Positions 17,406 through 27,571 of a DNA stretch of 64,000 bases are shown in pieces. The notes below the pieces were generated by a model, which saw only the letters and a list, made by a program, of their open reading frames with translations, made no database searches and had not been told where the DNA came from. The DNA is from Corynebacterium gallinarum. GTDB lineage: Bacteria > Actinomycetota > Actinomycetes > Mycobacteriales > Mycobacteriaceae. Each line of letters begins with the position of its first letter. Position 1 is the stretch's first letter. The translations under genes and the position numbers were made by a program. The stretch lies in assembly GCF_014837045.1 (NCBI RefSeq), contig NZ_JACSPR010000001.1:432134-496133 (forward strand), in the 5' to 3' direction.

Positions 17406-17681
17406 CTATGCAGCCATGCCGCCACGGTTGAGGGCGATGAAGTCCAGGAGGCCTCCGTCGACGGTCCCCGCCATGGTCTGGAGGGCGGCGGTGGCCTCCC
17501 TCTCGATGAAGATCTTGCTGAAGACCGTGATCTTCGCGTCACGGTTCGTGGCGATTGAATCGAGAACCCTGTCGACGAGATGAGGCTCGACGAGGCCGTC
17601 GAAGCGTGCATGCAGGTCCTCGCGGACGCTCCACAGCGGATCGGTCTTGATCGCGCGGAGTGCGGTGGTCTTGGTAGCCAT
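17406..17681 (-). CDS. Small protein resembling the three-helix-bundle dimerization domain of corynebacterial arsenate reductases
   Basis: A 91-aa protein starting MATKTTALRAIKTDPLW at ATG 17681, with GAAAGGA eight bases upstream. The pattern VREDLHARFDGLVEPHLVDRV, then a hydrophobic helix and FSKIFIEREATAALQT, resembles the N-terminal helical dimerization module found on mycothiol-type arsenate reductases in corynebacteria, here without any phosphatase domain. It stands alone with its own terminator. This assignment is by pattern only; the role is unknown. Confidence 0.55.
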   Translation of the reverse strand: MATKTTALRAIKTDPLWSVREDLHARFDGLVEPHLVDRVLDSIATNRDAKITVFSKIFIEREATAALQTMAGTVDGGLLDFIALNRGGMAA

Positions 17682-18078
17682 TGTCGTAATCCTTTCTTCG
17701 TCCGAGGGGAGTTCACTTTCCAACCCCCGGCTGTTTACCTAACGTTAACTTTAGTTCATCTAAGAGCAATATACAAGAACCGAATATGAACTGTCGGCGA
17801 GTTTGGGGTGGACCATTTACCGCCTACCCCCTCCCTATTGGCCGTTCGAAAATAAACATTCAGATGGCTAGATAGACAAACATGCAGCTCAGGGCCCCTT
17901 TATGTGGGTGGGATGATGTGCTAATCACTAAAACAAAGTAAGGTGATCACCATCACCCCCGGGAATGAATATTACTGCCCTGACACGGGTTTCAACCCAC
18001 TTCCCGGGAGTGGGACCTAAGCTGGCTGGCAATACGCCAGACAGATGGCCACGACCTTTTTAAGTGACAGGAGATGGT
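17682..18078. promoter_or_regulatory. AT-rich divergent intergenic region with a GlxR-like site
   Basis: No ORF seen. Holds TAACGTTAAC-type AT-rich sequence near 17740 and GTGATCACCATCACC at 17943-17957, which fits GTGAN6TCAC and matches the site at 14825-14839 in 13 of 15 positions. Promoters for both flanking genes must lie here. Confidence 0.5.
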
Positions 18079-19071
18079 ATGCACGCCTTCGAAACCACCA
18101 TCGACCGCATCCGCCGGGAGCAGGACCCCTCCTCCCGCGGGCGGGTGGAGCAGTTCATCGTGGAGGTTGTGCGCAGTCTCCCCAACCTGACCACCAAGCA
18201 GGCGGCATCCCTGTCCATCCAGTTGCTGGAGGCCCTCCAGTTCGCGGACTCCTCGGGGAGCCCGTCGACAAGCTCCCCCGTCATGCAGGCACAGGACTTC
18301 AACGCGCTCGCAGAGATGGCCACCGACCTGGAGGTGCGCAGCGACTCGGAATGGCGCTCCTTCGGCTTCCATCCCGTGGAGTCCGCCCACCCACTCATGG
18401 TGGCCATCCCCCAGATCGAGATCTTCTACCTGCGCTCCGATGTCGCCTCGGAGGATCCGGAGGCCACCGCCCCCGACTTCCAGGAAAACCAGGCCCTGTG
18501 GCGCAACCGGCTGGGCTCGGCGACGGAGGACACCCTCATCTATAAGGAGTTCACCGGGCCGGGCAACGCGGAACGCGCGATCCAGATGCTGGGCAACCTG
18601 TGGAAGAACGGCATTGTGGTCACCCGCAACACCCGGAGCAAACTGGGCTTCTGCGATGTGGTGAACACGCCTGAGGCCGGGGATAAACCCTTCCCCCTCA
18701 TGGATGAGAAGACCTGCTGGTACCACATCCAGATCTCGGAGGAACTCGGTGAGAACCAGGTTCCGGAGATCATCAGGTGCGTGGCGGAGATCTTCACCGG
18801 CTACCACCCGCAGTTCTGGGCCGGTGACCCCGTCCCCTCCGGCAAACTGCGCATCCAGGAGTCCGAGGCCGCCACCTACATCGCGCTCGCCCGACTCGGA
18901 CTCCCCGACCGCACCGGCAACACCGCCTGGTCCAACAGCTACATCTCGACCCACCCGCTGTCACCGGCGTTCCGGTGGGATGTGGTGCTCGAGGCCTCAC
19001 ACCAGGTGGAGAACCTGCTGCGCGGCGACACGGTGGCGGTCACCGCCTTCGGGGATGAGAGCGCGGGCTGA
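18079..19071 (+). CDS. Conserved-looking hypothetical protein, 330 aa
   Basis: Soluble protein without signal peptide or membrane segment, starting MHAFETTIDRIRREQDP; ATG at 18079 has AGGAG five bases upstream. The N-terminal third is helical (VEQFIVEVVRSLPNLTTKQAA), followed by a Ser-rich break and a mixed alpha/beta region with several aromatic strands (IEIFYLRSD, CWYHIQISEEL). The stretch GPGNAERAIQMLGNLWKNGIVVTRNTRSKLG looks like a folded core. I do not recognise the family. It is preceded by a putative cAMP-regulator site. Coding potential is good in base composition and length. Confidence 0.75.
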   Translation: MHAFETTIDRIRREQDPSSRGRVEQFIVEVVRSLPNLTTKQAASLSIQLLEALQFADSSGSPSTSSPVMQAQDFNALAEMATDLEVRSDSEWRSFGFHPVESAHPLMVAIPQIEIFYLRSDVASEDPEATAPDFQENQALWRNRLGSATEDTLIYKEFTGPGNAERAIQMLGNLWKNGIVVTRNTRSKLGFCDVVNTPEAGDKPFPLMDEKTCWYHIQISEELGENQVPEIIRCVAEIFTGYHPQFWAGDPVPSGKLRIQESEAATYIALARLGLPDRTGNTAWSNSYISTHPLSPAFRWDVVLEASHQVENLLRGDTVAVTAFGDESAG

Positions 19072-19270
19072 CCCTGGTTTTTCTCTCCTTATATATGAGG
19101 AAACACCCGGTTACCATCCCCAGATCGGCTGGCTGACGTTTTCATCAGCTGTTCATCCTGATCTCACGGGACGCTCACCTGATATACCTACCGTTCGTGT
19201 GTCCGACGAAAATATGGCCCCCGGGGTGCATGTCAACCTCCCAGGGGCGTGTTGTGAAAGTAGCGCGAAC

Positions 19271-21250
19271 GTGACCAAGCGTCCCCTGATTGCCCTTACC
19301 ATGGCCACGGCCATGGCATTTACCACCCTGACCTCCGTGTCCCCACTGCCCGCACTGGCCCAGCCTGCCGGCGCAACCTCCCCCGTTGTCATCAACGAGG
19401 TTGAATCCAACGGCGACGAGGTGAGTGACTGGTTTGAACTGGTCAACACCGGCAAGGTGGCCGTTGATATCTCCGGCTAGTCCTTCGTGGATGACGATCC
19501 CGACCACGCCCCGCAGGTGATTCCGGCCAACACCATCCTGCAGCCGGGTGATTACCTCTCCTTCTATACCGATGTCGACCCCGACAACGGTTTCGGTCTG
19601 GGCGGGAATGATTCCATCACGCTGTTCGATGCCGATGGCAACCAGGTCGATTTCACCGAGTGGTCCGGACACGCCGCCACCACCTGGGGCCGGATCCCGG
19701 ACATGACCGGCCAGTTCGCAGTCACCGGGCAGCCCACCAGGAATGCCCCCAACACCGCTGCCACGGCGGAGGGTGCGCACCCGATCATCCTCAATGAGAT
19801 CGAATCCAACGGTGATCCCGTCGGCGACTGGATCGAGCTGTACAACACCGACACCGTCAACTCCTACGACATCTCCGGATGGTCCTTCGTGGATGATGAC
19901 CCGACCCACGCCCCGTACTACATCCCGGCGGGCACCATCGTGGAATCCGGTGGGTACATCTCCTTCTACACCGAGGACACCGGCGGTTTCGGCCTGGGTG
20001 GCAACGACTCCGTCACCCTCTTCGACGCCGACGGACGTATCGTCGACTCCTTCGGTTGGAATGGGCATGCCGAAACCACCTGGGGCCGCTTCACCGGACA
20101 GGACCCCGAGTGGGCTGTCACCGGTGAGTCCACCAGGAACGGCATCAACGTGCCTGCAGGTGAACGCGATGAGATCGCCACCACCCAGCTGCCGTTCCAC
20201 ACCATTCCGGTCACCGACCTCAAGCTCGGTGAGGCCTTTGTTGTAGAGGACATGTCGGGAGCGGATTTCGACACCAACGGTCGCGCCTGGGTGGTCAACA
20301 ATGATGCGGGCGATATCTACGCCCTCGACCACGATGTGGACACCGACACCTACACCCCGGCCGGCCACTGGCAGGTCACCTACCCGGAGGGCACCGGTAC
20401 CTCGGACGGCGAGGGCATTGCCGTCACCGCCGACGGTTCCATCTACCTGGCCACCGAGCGCAACAACGACAACAAGACCGCTTCCCGCCCGTCCGTCCTG
20501 CGTTTCGACGCACCGACCGGCACCTCCGGCTTGCTCACCGCCACCGACGAGTGGAACCTGTCTGAGTTCACCGGTGTCATCGGGGCGAACTCCGGTCTGG
20601 AAACCATCGTCCACCTGGAGGGCTCCATTTTCGCCGTCGGTGTCGAGGGCACCGGAGAGGTCATTGTCGTGGATCTCGGCGCCGAGGCCCCTGCCCACAT
20701 CCAGACCTTCCAGTCTGAATTCCAGGGCGTCATGGCGATGGATTACAACGCCACCACCCGCCAGCTGCATGTCCTGTGCGATGAGGTCTGTGAGGGAGCC
20801 TCACAGTTCCTCACCTCGAACGGCACCGAGCTGGTGTCCACGGATGACAACATCTACGCCCGTCCCGCCAACCTGGGTAACTTCGCCAACGAGGGTTATG
20901 CCTCCTACACCGCCGATGGCGAGTGCATCGACGGTGTGAGAAACACCTACGTCAGCCACCTGTGGGCCGACGATTCCGTCTCCGAGGGCATCAGCCTGCG
21001 GTCCGCGCAGGAGATCGTGGACACGGTCGAATGCGAGACCGACGGGGCGCCGGTTGATGAGGACCGCGCACCTTCCGGTTCCGCGACCGGTTCCTCCACT
21101 GGTTCCGCCAGCGGTTTCGCCGCAGGAAGCGCCCTGGGCACATTGACCACCGGTGCGCTCGGCATCATGGGCATCTTCGGTGTCCTGGGAGGAATCCTCG
21201 AGCAGATCCTCGCTGCCTTTCCGACGCTGAAAGCCTACGTCCGCCTCTGA
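19271..21250 (+). pseudogene. Secreted lamin-tail-domain protein interrupted by an in-frame amber codon
   Basis: One continuous frame of 660 codons broken only by TAG at 19478-19480. The N-terminal part has a signal peptide (VTKRPLIALTMATAMAF, cleavage after PALA) and the start of a first lamin-tail domain (VINEVESNGDEVSDWFEL). The downstream part completes it, carries a second lamin-tail copy, a beta-propeller-like region (about residues 290-540) and a Gly/Ser tail with a hydrophobic C-terminus. The second copy reads DISGWSFVDDDP where the first reads DISG-stop-SFVDDDP, so a Trp codon TGG became TAG. GTG 19271 is the likely start; ATG 19214 is possible. Could be a recent mutation, a sequencing error or a suppressed stop. 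The 19487-21250 part alone lacks a signal peptide. Confidence 0.75.
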
Positions 21251-21273
21251 TAGCACCCGCGGGCACAGCAAGA

Positions 21274-21313
21274 AGCCCCGGGCCTCCACGTGTAATCGTG
21301 GCCGCCCGGGGCT
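21274..21313 (+). terminator. Terminator after the lamin-tail gene
   Basis: AGCCCCGGGC (21274-21283) pairs with GCCCGGGGCT (21304-21313), extended by an inner CCACG/CGTGG stem. Confidence 0.7.
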
Positions 21314-21529
21314 CTGCTCATTGTTATCTCTGCGGCGAGCTTAATGAAAATACTCAGGATGATGTCAGGAGAGGACGGTTCCCAGGATCGAGATCCTCAC
21401 CAATAGGTGAACACGTGAACTTCTTATAATTCGGGGACAAGAATGATGCCAGAGCAAGATTCTGGGGAAAGACCCTGACATTTCTTAGGGTGAGAATTCT
21501 TAGAAACCCCTTGGTTTCCCCATCTCGGC

Positions 21530-22090
21530 TTACCAGCTAGGAGCGCCCTTGCTGTTCACTGCGTTGGCCGGCTCCCACAGTCCGCGGAAGACCACCATGT
21601 AGGCGCCGTTGGACTGCTGTGCGATGCCGATGCCGGCGTGGGTGATGCGTCTGTCCAGCAGGTTGTCATTGTGGGCGGGGGAGGTCTTCCAGACGGCCAC
21701 AGCCTGATCGAGCGAGCCCGCGTAGGCGACATTCTCGAAGAAGTTCGTACCGGTGGGATGGGCCGGTCCGCGGCCCTGGTCGACGAGGTACTGGGCCCAC
21801 TGAGCTGCACCGTTGGCGAATCCAGTGTCATAGGAGATGGCACCGATACCGTTCTCGGCGCGGTAGTCATTGATCAATCCGAAGACGTAGGCCTCATCGG
21901 AGGAGATGTGCACCGGCTCAGCGTAGGGGGCACCGGCGACAGGCTGTGCAACCTCCCTGATGACACTGGTACCCATTCCTGATGAGCTGAAGGCGTGTGC
22001 GGGGGCGATGACTGCACCCTGAATGGCGGTGGCGGCGATGAGGGTGGTCGCGGCAAAAGCTCCGAGCTTCTTGGCTGTGGAGTGGAACAT
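21530..22090 (-). CDS. Secreted CAP-domain (SCP/PR-1-like) protein
   Basis: Exported protein of 186 aa. The signal peptide MFHSTAKKLGAFAATTLIAA... ends near AHA (residues 30-32). The CAP domain follows: YVFGLINDYRAENGI, GAAQWAQYL, HPTGTNFFENVAYAG, AVAVWKTSPAHNDNLLD and the final strand AYMVVFRGLWEP. Bacterial CAP proteins are extracellular and of uncertain activity. ATG 22090 has GGAGAA upstream. The 279-bp gap downstream contains the lamin-tail terminator and no other gene. Confidence 0.88.
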   Translation of the reverse strand: MFHSTAKKLGAFAATTLIAATAIQGAVIAPAHAFSSSGMGTSVIREVAQPVAGAPYAEPVHISSDEAYVFGLINDYRAENGIGAISYDTGFANGAAQWAQYLVDQGRGPAHPTGTNFFENVAYAGSLDQAVAVWKTSPAHNDNLLDRRITHAGIGIAQQSNGAYMVVFRGLWEPANAVNSKGAPSW

Positions 22091-22400
22091 GCTCTTCTCC
22101 TGTTCGGTTTATTTCCTGAGGATGTTTCCTTAACCAATTTAAGCCTAGTCTGAGTTTTGTATAAGTAAAAGCATAGTAAGTCTTATAGACTGTCTCGATC
22201 AAGCTAAGAAAAACATTTATCCAGGTAAAGCCATGTTTATTTGCCTCTTATATAGTTGTGAGATTATCGTCACATGTACTACCAATGCCTTCGAAGGTCG
22301 GCGATGGTGTCCATGACAAAACTGAGGCCGGGCCTCCCATACGGGAGGCCCGGCCTCAGTTGCTATTAAGTAACCCACCAGCGAGGCGGTGCGGTGCGGG
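22091..22400. other. Intergenic region between CAP gene and TRAP operon
   Basis: AT-rich between 22120 and 22270, where the CAP gene promoter is expected. From 22322 it holds the TRAP operon terminator. No ORF or repeat of note. Confidence 0.5.
22322..22359 (-). terminator. TRAP operon terminator
   Basis: Perfect 17-bp stem (22322-22338 / 22343-22359), four-base loop, followed on the minus strand by TTTTGT. It lies 41 bases after the dctM stop. Confidence 0.85.
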
Positions 22401-23717
22401 CTATCCTGCGCTCACCAGACCCATGACGGTGGGCAGCCACATGGAGATCTGTGGAATGAACACCACCAGGAACAGCGCGATGAGGATCGCGCCCAAGAAC
22501 GGCCACAGACGTCCGATAACCGTTTCCACGCGGAGGCCCGCCACCTGGGAACCCACGAAGAGCACATTGCCCACGGGTGGTGTGATGACACCGACCGACA
22601 GGTTCATCACGACCATGGCACCGAAATGCACCGGATCCACGCCCAGTTCCGTCACCACCGGCAGGAAGATCGGCACGAAGATGAGGATCGCCGGGGTCGG
22701 GTCCATGACCGTGCCGATCAGCATGAGGATGACCATCATGATGAACAGGATGACCACCTTCGAGTCGGACACCGCCAGCAGCGCCTCGGAGATCATCTGA
22801 GGGATGCGGGCGAACGCCATGACCCAGGACAGTGCCGAGGACACCGCGATCAGCATCATCACGATCGAGGTGGTTCGGGTGGCCTTGAGCAGGATATCGG
22901 GCAGATCCCGCACACTGATGGCCCGGTAGGCGAAACCGAGGACGAGGCAGTAAACCACCGCGATGGCGGCGGATTCGGTCGGGGTGAACCAACCGAGGAG
23001 GATGCCGCCGACAACGATGAAGATCATCAGGAGGGAGGGAACGGCACGCCAGATGATCCGCATCGCCTGGGCGAAGCTTGGATGATCAACGGCCCGCTGG
23101 TAGTTTTCCCTCCGTGCCAGCAGCGTGCCCACGATCGCCACGGCCAGCAGCCACAGCAGACCCGGTCCGACACCGGCCATGAACAGTGCGGCGATCGAGG
23201 TGGAGGACACCAGGGAGTAGACGATGAAGGTGTTGGACGGCGGGATGAGCATCCCGGCCGGGGCGGAGGCGACGTTGACTGCGGCCGAATACGGCCGGGA
23301 GTAGCCCTCCTCCCGCATCCGTGGGGTCATGACGGTACCCACGGCCGAGGCTGCGGCGACGGCCGCACCGGAGACCGCACCGAACATGCCGTTGGCGGCG
23401 ATGTTGGTGTTGGCCAGTGACGCGGGCATGCGACCGACCAGAACCTTGGCGGCGTCGATAAGCCTGGTGGCGATGCCACCGGAGTTCATCAGGGATCCTG
23501 CCAGCACGAAGAAGGGGATGGCCAGGAGGGTGAAGGAGTTGGTGCCGGTGAACATGCGCTGGGTGACCGCCTGGGCGGCATTCTCCGGGCCGAGCACGGC
23601 CATGGCCGCGAACAGTGACGGCAGGCCGATGGCGATGGCCACCGGCACGGAGGCGATGATGAGGACCACGATGCCGATCAGGAGGATCAGGGCGGCCACA
23701 AGTGCTGGGGACAGCAT
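22401..23717 (-). CDS. dctM: TRAP transporter large membrane subunit (DctM)
   Basis: Twelve-helix DctM/SiaM family protein, 438 aa, the ion-coupled translocation subunit of a tripartite periplasmic-binding-protein-dependent importer. Family features include LLAIPFFVLAGSLMNSGGIA, GRMPASLANTNIAANGMFGAVSGAAVAAASAVG, GMLIPPSNTFIVYSLVSS and NLSVGVITPPVGNVLFVG. ATG at 23717 shares one base with the stop of the small subunit (TGATG), so the two are translationally coupled. Substrates of such systems are C4-dicarboxylates, sialic acid or other carboxylates; not determinable here. Confidence 0.94.
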   Translation of the reverse strand: MLSPALVAALILLIGIVVLIIASVPVAIAIGLPSLFAAMAVLGPENAAQAVTQRMFTGTNSFTLLAIPFFVLAGSLMNSGGIATRLIDAAKVLVGRMPASLANTNIAANGMFGAVSGAAVAAASAVGTVMTPRMREEGYSRPYSAAVNVASAPAGMLIPPSNTFIVYSLVSSTSIAALFMAGVGPGLLWLLAVAIVGTLLARRENYQRAVDHPSFAQAMRIIWRAVPSLLMIFIVVGGILLGWFTPTESAAIAVVYCLVLGFAYRAISVRDLPDILLKATRTTSIVMMLIAVSSALSWVMAFARIPQMISEALLAVSDSKVVILFIMMVILMLIGTVMDPTPAILIFVPIFLPVVTELGVDPVHFGAMVVMNLSVGVITPPVGNVLFVGSQVAGLRVETVIGRLWPFLGAILIALFLVVFIPQISMWLPTVMGLVSAG

Positions 23718-24295
23718 CAGGAGTCCCTCCTCTCAGGGGAGACGGCATCAGGGTGGGCGGGGTCGTGCCCTGCGAGTTGGTCCATGTGGATGGGTTCCTC
23801 CCCCTCGTCGATCACCGGATAGGCGGGCTCGCGACCGGTGGCCACGGCGATGAGATCCACCACCGCGAAGGAGGCGATGAACACACCGGCGATCGGGATG
23901 ATCACATAGACCCATCCCAGGGTCAGTGGCAGCGCCGTCATCTGCTGGTTCCAGGCGATGGAGGCGGCGAGGTAGCCACCCCAGATCATGGCGAGCACCG
24001 CGAAGACGATGATGACGATCTGCACGATGACTTGCAGTATCCGCTGGGCGGAGACGGGAAGCTTGCGGGCGATGAAGTCGACGGCGATATGTCCACGTTC
24101 GCCGAAGAGAAATGCGGAACCGGTGAAGGCGAGCCACACGAACAGGATCTTGGACAATTCCTCCGACCAGGTGGAGGGACTGTGGAGCACCTGGCGGGTG
24201 AACACCTGCCACACGGTCACGCACACCAGCACGGCGAAGAGGATGACACTGACCACGCCGAGGACTCTGGTGAGGGTGGCTTTCAGCGCGGTCAT
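23717..24295 (-). CDS. dctQ: TRAP transporter small membrane subunit (DctQ)
   Basis: Four-helix membrane subunit, 192 aa. The conserved DctQ features are VFTRQVLHSPSTWSEELSKILFVWLAFTGSA and the ERGHIAVDF loop (the latter near residue 66). An unusual polar C-terminal tail of about 35 residues (EPAYPVIDEGEEPIHMDQL) extends into the cytosol. Start overlaps the binding-protein stop by four bases (ATGA). Confidence 0.93.
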   Translation of the reverse strand: MTALKATLTRVLGVVSVILFAVLVCVTVWQVFTRQVLHSPSTWSEELSKILFVWLAFTGSAFLFGERGHIAVDFIARKLPVSAQRILQVIVQIVIIVFAVLAMIWGGYLAASIAWNQQMTALPLTLGWVYVIIPIAGVFIASFAVVDLIAVATGREPAYPVIDEGEEPIHMDQLAGHDPAHPDAVSPERRDS

Positions 24296-25335
24296 GGTGT
24301 TTCCTCCCCGGTGTCGGCGGCACGCACGGCCTCGAAGAGGTCACGCTGGAAGTCGCTGGTGAGGAATTCATCGCGGAGGGGGGCGAGCGCCTCGGCGAAG
24401 GCCTGTTCATCGACCTGGACGAATTCCACCCCGGCGGCCTCGGCACGCTCGAAGGCAGCCTCGGTCTGGGTGTTCCACAGACCGGTGTGTTCGATCATCG
24501 CAGCATCCCATTCCTCCAGGAAGAGCTCCCGGTCAGTCGCCTCCATGGCCTCGAGCAGATCGTGGCGCATGACCATGTAGTCGAGCCCGACGAGGTGTTC
24601 GGTGTTGCTGTGGAAGGGCGCCACCTCGTGGTGGTTCTGGGTGACGTAACTGACCTCGTTGTTCTCCGCGCCGTCAAGGACACCGGACTGCATGGCGGTA
24701 TAGACCTCGCCATAGGACAATGGTGTGGCGGAGCCACCCATGAGCTCGATCATGCGGATGTGCATGGCCGATTCCTGGACGCGGACCTTCTTCCCGGACA
24801 GGTCGGCGGGGGTCACCACTGCCCCATCGGTGGTGTAGAGATTGCGGGTGCCCTGGGTGAAACCGCCGATGACCGAGATGTTGTCAGACTCCGCCAGGGA
24901 CTGGAATAGCGGTTCCATGAGGTCCTGGTCGCGGATGACAGTCATCTGGTGGTCGATGGAGCTGAAGGTGGTGGGCATGTTGAGAACCTGGAAGTCCTTG
25001 TTCATGTTCTCCAGCTGCGTGCCGGACACGATGGCCATCTCGATGGCACCGGATTTCACGAACTGGAGGACCTCCTGCTGGGAGCCGAGTTGTTCATTCG
25101 GGAACACCTCGATCTTCCAGCGGCCGTCGGTGGCCTCCTCGAAACGGCTCGAGAGGTTCTCCAGGGCAATGTAACTGGGGTGGGTCTCAGCCTGGTTCAG
25201 GGCCAGTTTGATGTAGGTGGTTTTTCCCTCATCACCAACTGACTCCAGATCAAGACCACCGAGATCTGCGCAGGACGACAGTCCGAGGCTGGCTATCACC
25301 AGCAGGCTGGCCACTGCGGGAGCGCGGGTTCGCAT
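24292..25335 (-). CDS. dctP: TRAP transporter substrate-binding lipoprotein (DctP)
   Basis: Extracytoplasmic solute receptor of 347 aa. The signal peptide ends in lipobox LSSC (Cys22), so the protein is membrane-anchored, as expected in an organism without a classical periplasm. Family features: ALNQAETHPSYIALENLSSRFEE, PNEQLGSQQEVLQFVKSGAIEMAIVSG, GKKVRVQESAMHIRMIELMGGSATPLSYGEVYTAMQSGVLDGAENN. The central Arg (in KVRVQES) is the residue that binds the ligand carboxylate in this family. First gene of the dctPQM operon. Confidence 0.94.
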   Translation of the reverse strand: MRTRAPAVASLLVIASLGLSSCADLGGLDLESVGDEGKTTYIKLALNQAETHPSYIALENLSSRFEEATDGRWKIEVFPNEQLGSQQEVLQFVKSGAIEMAIVSGTQLENMNKDFQVLNMPTTFSSIDHQMTVIRDQDLMEPLFQSLAESDNISVIGGFTQGTRNLYTTDGAVVTPADLSGKKVRVQESAMHIRMIELMGGSATPLSYGEVYTAMQSGVLDGAENNEVSYVTQNHHEVAPFHSNTEHLVGLDYMVMRHDLLEAMEATDRELFLEEWDAAMIEHTGLWNTQTEAAFERAEAAGVEFVQVDEQAFAEALAPLRDEFLTSDFQRDLFEAVRAADTGEETP

Positions 25336-25615
25336 AGGGGCTTCTCCAAATCGTTCGGGGATGTTGGGGAGAAGACCGGGAGGTGCACACCGAATCGATC
25401 ATGATGATCAACCATGTCCCTGTCCCGCCACAACATATGACCGCATGGACCAATGGCTCTACTTGCCACGTCAACCACACCGTGACGTGCACAGATGCAG
25501 ATATGGAATGACCATTGATTAGAGAGAGGTTAACAGAGGGGAAACTGAATTAATACAGCCCCCACCCCAATTCAGGGTTAGATGTGATCATTCGGCGCGC
25601 CGTTGTTGTCCGGAT

Positions 25616-25626
25616 GCTTGTCGACG
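25616..25626 (-). repeat. Dispersed 11-mer CGTCGACAAGC (minus strand), intergenic copy
   Basis: Minus-strand copy of CGTCGAYAAGC in the 388-bp dctP-lepA gap (25336-25723), 98 bases beyond the lepA stop and past its terminator. The rest of the gap contains the dctP promoter region and no ORF. Confidence 0.8.
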
Positions 25627-25658
25627 AACCGCGCAGAATGCACCGGCGGAAACACAAA

Positions 25659-25712
25659 AGCTTCCCGACATTTCCCGTGCGTGAGCACGGGCGTCGAGAA
25701 GCTCTTGAGGTG
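25659..25712 (-). terminator. Likely lepA terminator
   Basis: Two nested stems: outer AGCTTC (25659 on) with GAAGCT (to 25712), inner CCCGTGC/GCACGGG (25674-25680 / 25685-25691). On the minus strand AGCTTTTGTGTTT follows. Confidence 0.65.
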
Positions 25713-25723
25713 TTCTACGGGTG

Positions 25724-27571
25724 CTACCCCTCGTCGGTGGACAGCGCTGCGACGAAGGCCTCCTGTGGAACCTCCACGGAACCGATGTTCTTCATGCGCT
25801 TCTTACCGGCCTTCTGCTTCTCCAGGAGCTTGCGCTTACGGGAGATGTCACCGCCGTAGCACTTGGCCAGAACGTCCTTGCGCAGCGCGCGGATATTCTC
25901 ACGGGCGATGATCCGGGAGCCCACGGCCGCCTGGATCGGCACCTCGAACTGCTGGCGGGGAATCAGCGACTTCAGCTTCACCGTCATCTTGTTGCCGTAC
26001 CACTGTGCATTGTCACGGTGGACGATCGCGGAGAACGCATCCACCGGCTCACCCTGCAGCAGGATATCCACCTTGACCAGATCGGCTTCCTGCTCACCGG
26101 CCTCCTCGTAGTTGAGTGAGGCGTAACCCTTGGTGCGGGATTTGAGCATGTCGAAGAAATCGAAGATGATCTCACCGAACGGCATGGTGTACCGCAGCTC
26201 CACGCGGTCCTCGGACAGGTAGTCCATGCCACCCATCTGACCACGCTTGGTCTGGCACAGCTCCATTGTCGGGCCGACGAATTCACTCGGCACAATGATG
26301 GTGACCTTGACGATCGGCTCATAGATCTCATTGAGTTTGCCACCCGGCCAGTCGGACGGGTTGTGCACGCGGTGTTCCTGGCCGGATTCATCGACCACCC
26401 GGTAGTTCACCGACGGGGCCGTGGAGATCAGGTCCAGGTCGAATTCACGCTCCAGGCGGTCGCGGGTGATCTCCATGTGCAGCAGGCCCAGGAAGCCACA
26501 GCGGAAACCGAAGCCCAGAGCCACGGAGGTCTCCGGCTCATAGGTCAGGGAGGCATCGTTGAGCTGCAGCTTCTCCAGTGCATCACGCAGGTCGGGGAAA
26601 TCCGCCTGGGAGACCGGGAACAGACCGGAGTACACCATCGGGGTCGGCTCCTGGTAACCCTGGAGCGGTTCCTCTGCACCGTTGTGCGCCCAGGTGACGG
26701 TGTCACCGACCTTGGACTGACGGACATCCTTGACACCCGTGATCAGGTAACCCACCTCGCCGGGACCCAGACCGTCACACTTCTTCGGGGTCGGGCTGAC
26801 GATGCCGATCTCCAGCAGTTCATGGGTGGTGCCGGTGGACATCATCTTGATCTTCTGACGAGGGGTGAGCCTGCCCTCCATCACACGGATGTAGGTCACC
26901 ACACCGCGGTAGGTGTCATAGACGGAATCGAAGATCATGGCGCGGGCCGGGGCGTCGGCAGCGGGGCCGGGCGAGGGGGACGGGATGAGCTCCACGACCT
27001 TGTCCAGCAGCTCCGGGACACCCACACCGGTCTTGCCGGAGACACGGAGGACATCCTCCGGTTCACAACCGATGATGTTGGCGATCTCCAGGGCGTACTT
27101 GTCCGGATCAGCGGCCGGCAGGTCGATCTTGTTGAGGACGGGGATGATCTCGAGATCATTCTCCATGGCCAGGTACAGGTTGGCCAGGGTCTGGGCCTCA
27201 ATGCCCTGGGCGGCATCCACCAGCAGGATCGCACCCTCACAGGCCTCGAGCGCGCGGGAGACCTCATAGGTGAAGTCGACGTGACCGGGGGTGTCGATCA
27301 TCTGCATGACGATCTCCTGACCCTCGTACTCACCGGTGCGGGGGATCCAGGGCAGGCGGACGTTCTGCGCCTTGATGGTGATACCGCGCTCACGCTCGAT
27401 ATCCATGTTGTCCAGGTACTGCGCACGCATGTCACGTGCATCCACCACATTCGAGAGCTGGAGGATGCGGTCGGCGAGCGTCGACTTTCCGTGGTCAATG
27501 TGGGCGATGATGCAGAAGTTACGAATCTTGGATGGATCCGTAAAGGTCTTTTCTGCAAATTTCTCTGCCAT
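25724..27571 (-). CDS. lepA: Elongation factor 4 (LepA), ribosome back-translocase GTPase
   Basis: Translational GTPase of 615 aa, the standard length. G1 [11 protein letters not shown]2 GITIKAQ, G3 DTPGHVDF, G4 NKIDLP, the EF-Tu-like domain II, and the LepA-specific C-terminal region ([26 protein letters not shown]-like ending at residues 590-600) are present. The enzyme acts on stalled or mistranslocated ribosomes. ATG at 27571 matches the family start [24 protein letters not shown]. It is divergent from the PemK-like gene. Confidence 0.97.
   Translation of the reverse strand: MAEKFAEKTFTDPSKIRNFCIIAHIDHGKSTLADRILQLSNVVDARDMRAQYLDNMDIERERGITIKAQNVRLPWIPRTGEYEGQEIVMQMIDTPGHVDFTYEVSRALEACEGAILLVDAAQGIEAQTLANLYLAMENDLEIIPVLNKIDLPAADPDKYALEIANIIGCEPEDVLRVSGKTGVGVPELLDKVVELIPSPSPGPAADAPARAMIFDSVYDTYRGVVTYIRVMEGRLTPRQKIKMMSTGTTHELLEIGIVSPTPKKCDGLGPGEVGYLITGVKDVRQSKVGDTVTWAHNGAEEPLQGYQEPTPMVYSGLFPVSQADFPDLRDALEKLQLNDASLTYEPETSVALGFGFRCGFLGLLHMEITRDRLEREFDLDLISTAPSVNYRVVDESGQEHRVHNPSDWPGGKLNEIYEPIVKVTIIVPSEFVGPTMELCQTKRGQMGGMDYLSEDRVELRYTMPFGEIIFDFFDMLKSRTKGYASLNYEEAGEQEADLVKVDILLQGEPVDAFSAIVHRDNAQWYGNKMTVKLKSLIPRQQFEVPIQAAVGSRIIARENIRALRKDVLAKCYGGDISRKRKLLEKQKAGKKRMKNIGSVEVPQEAFVAALSTDEG

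Noticed and set aside
19487..21250. Independent gene starting at 19487
   Set aside because: It would begin in the middle of a lamin-tail domain without a signal peptide; the upstream in-frame part supplies both.
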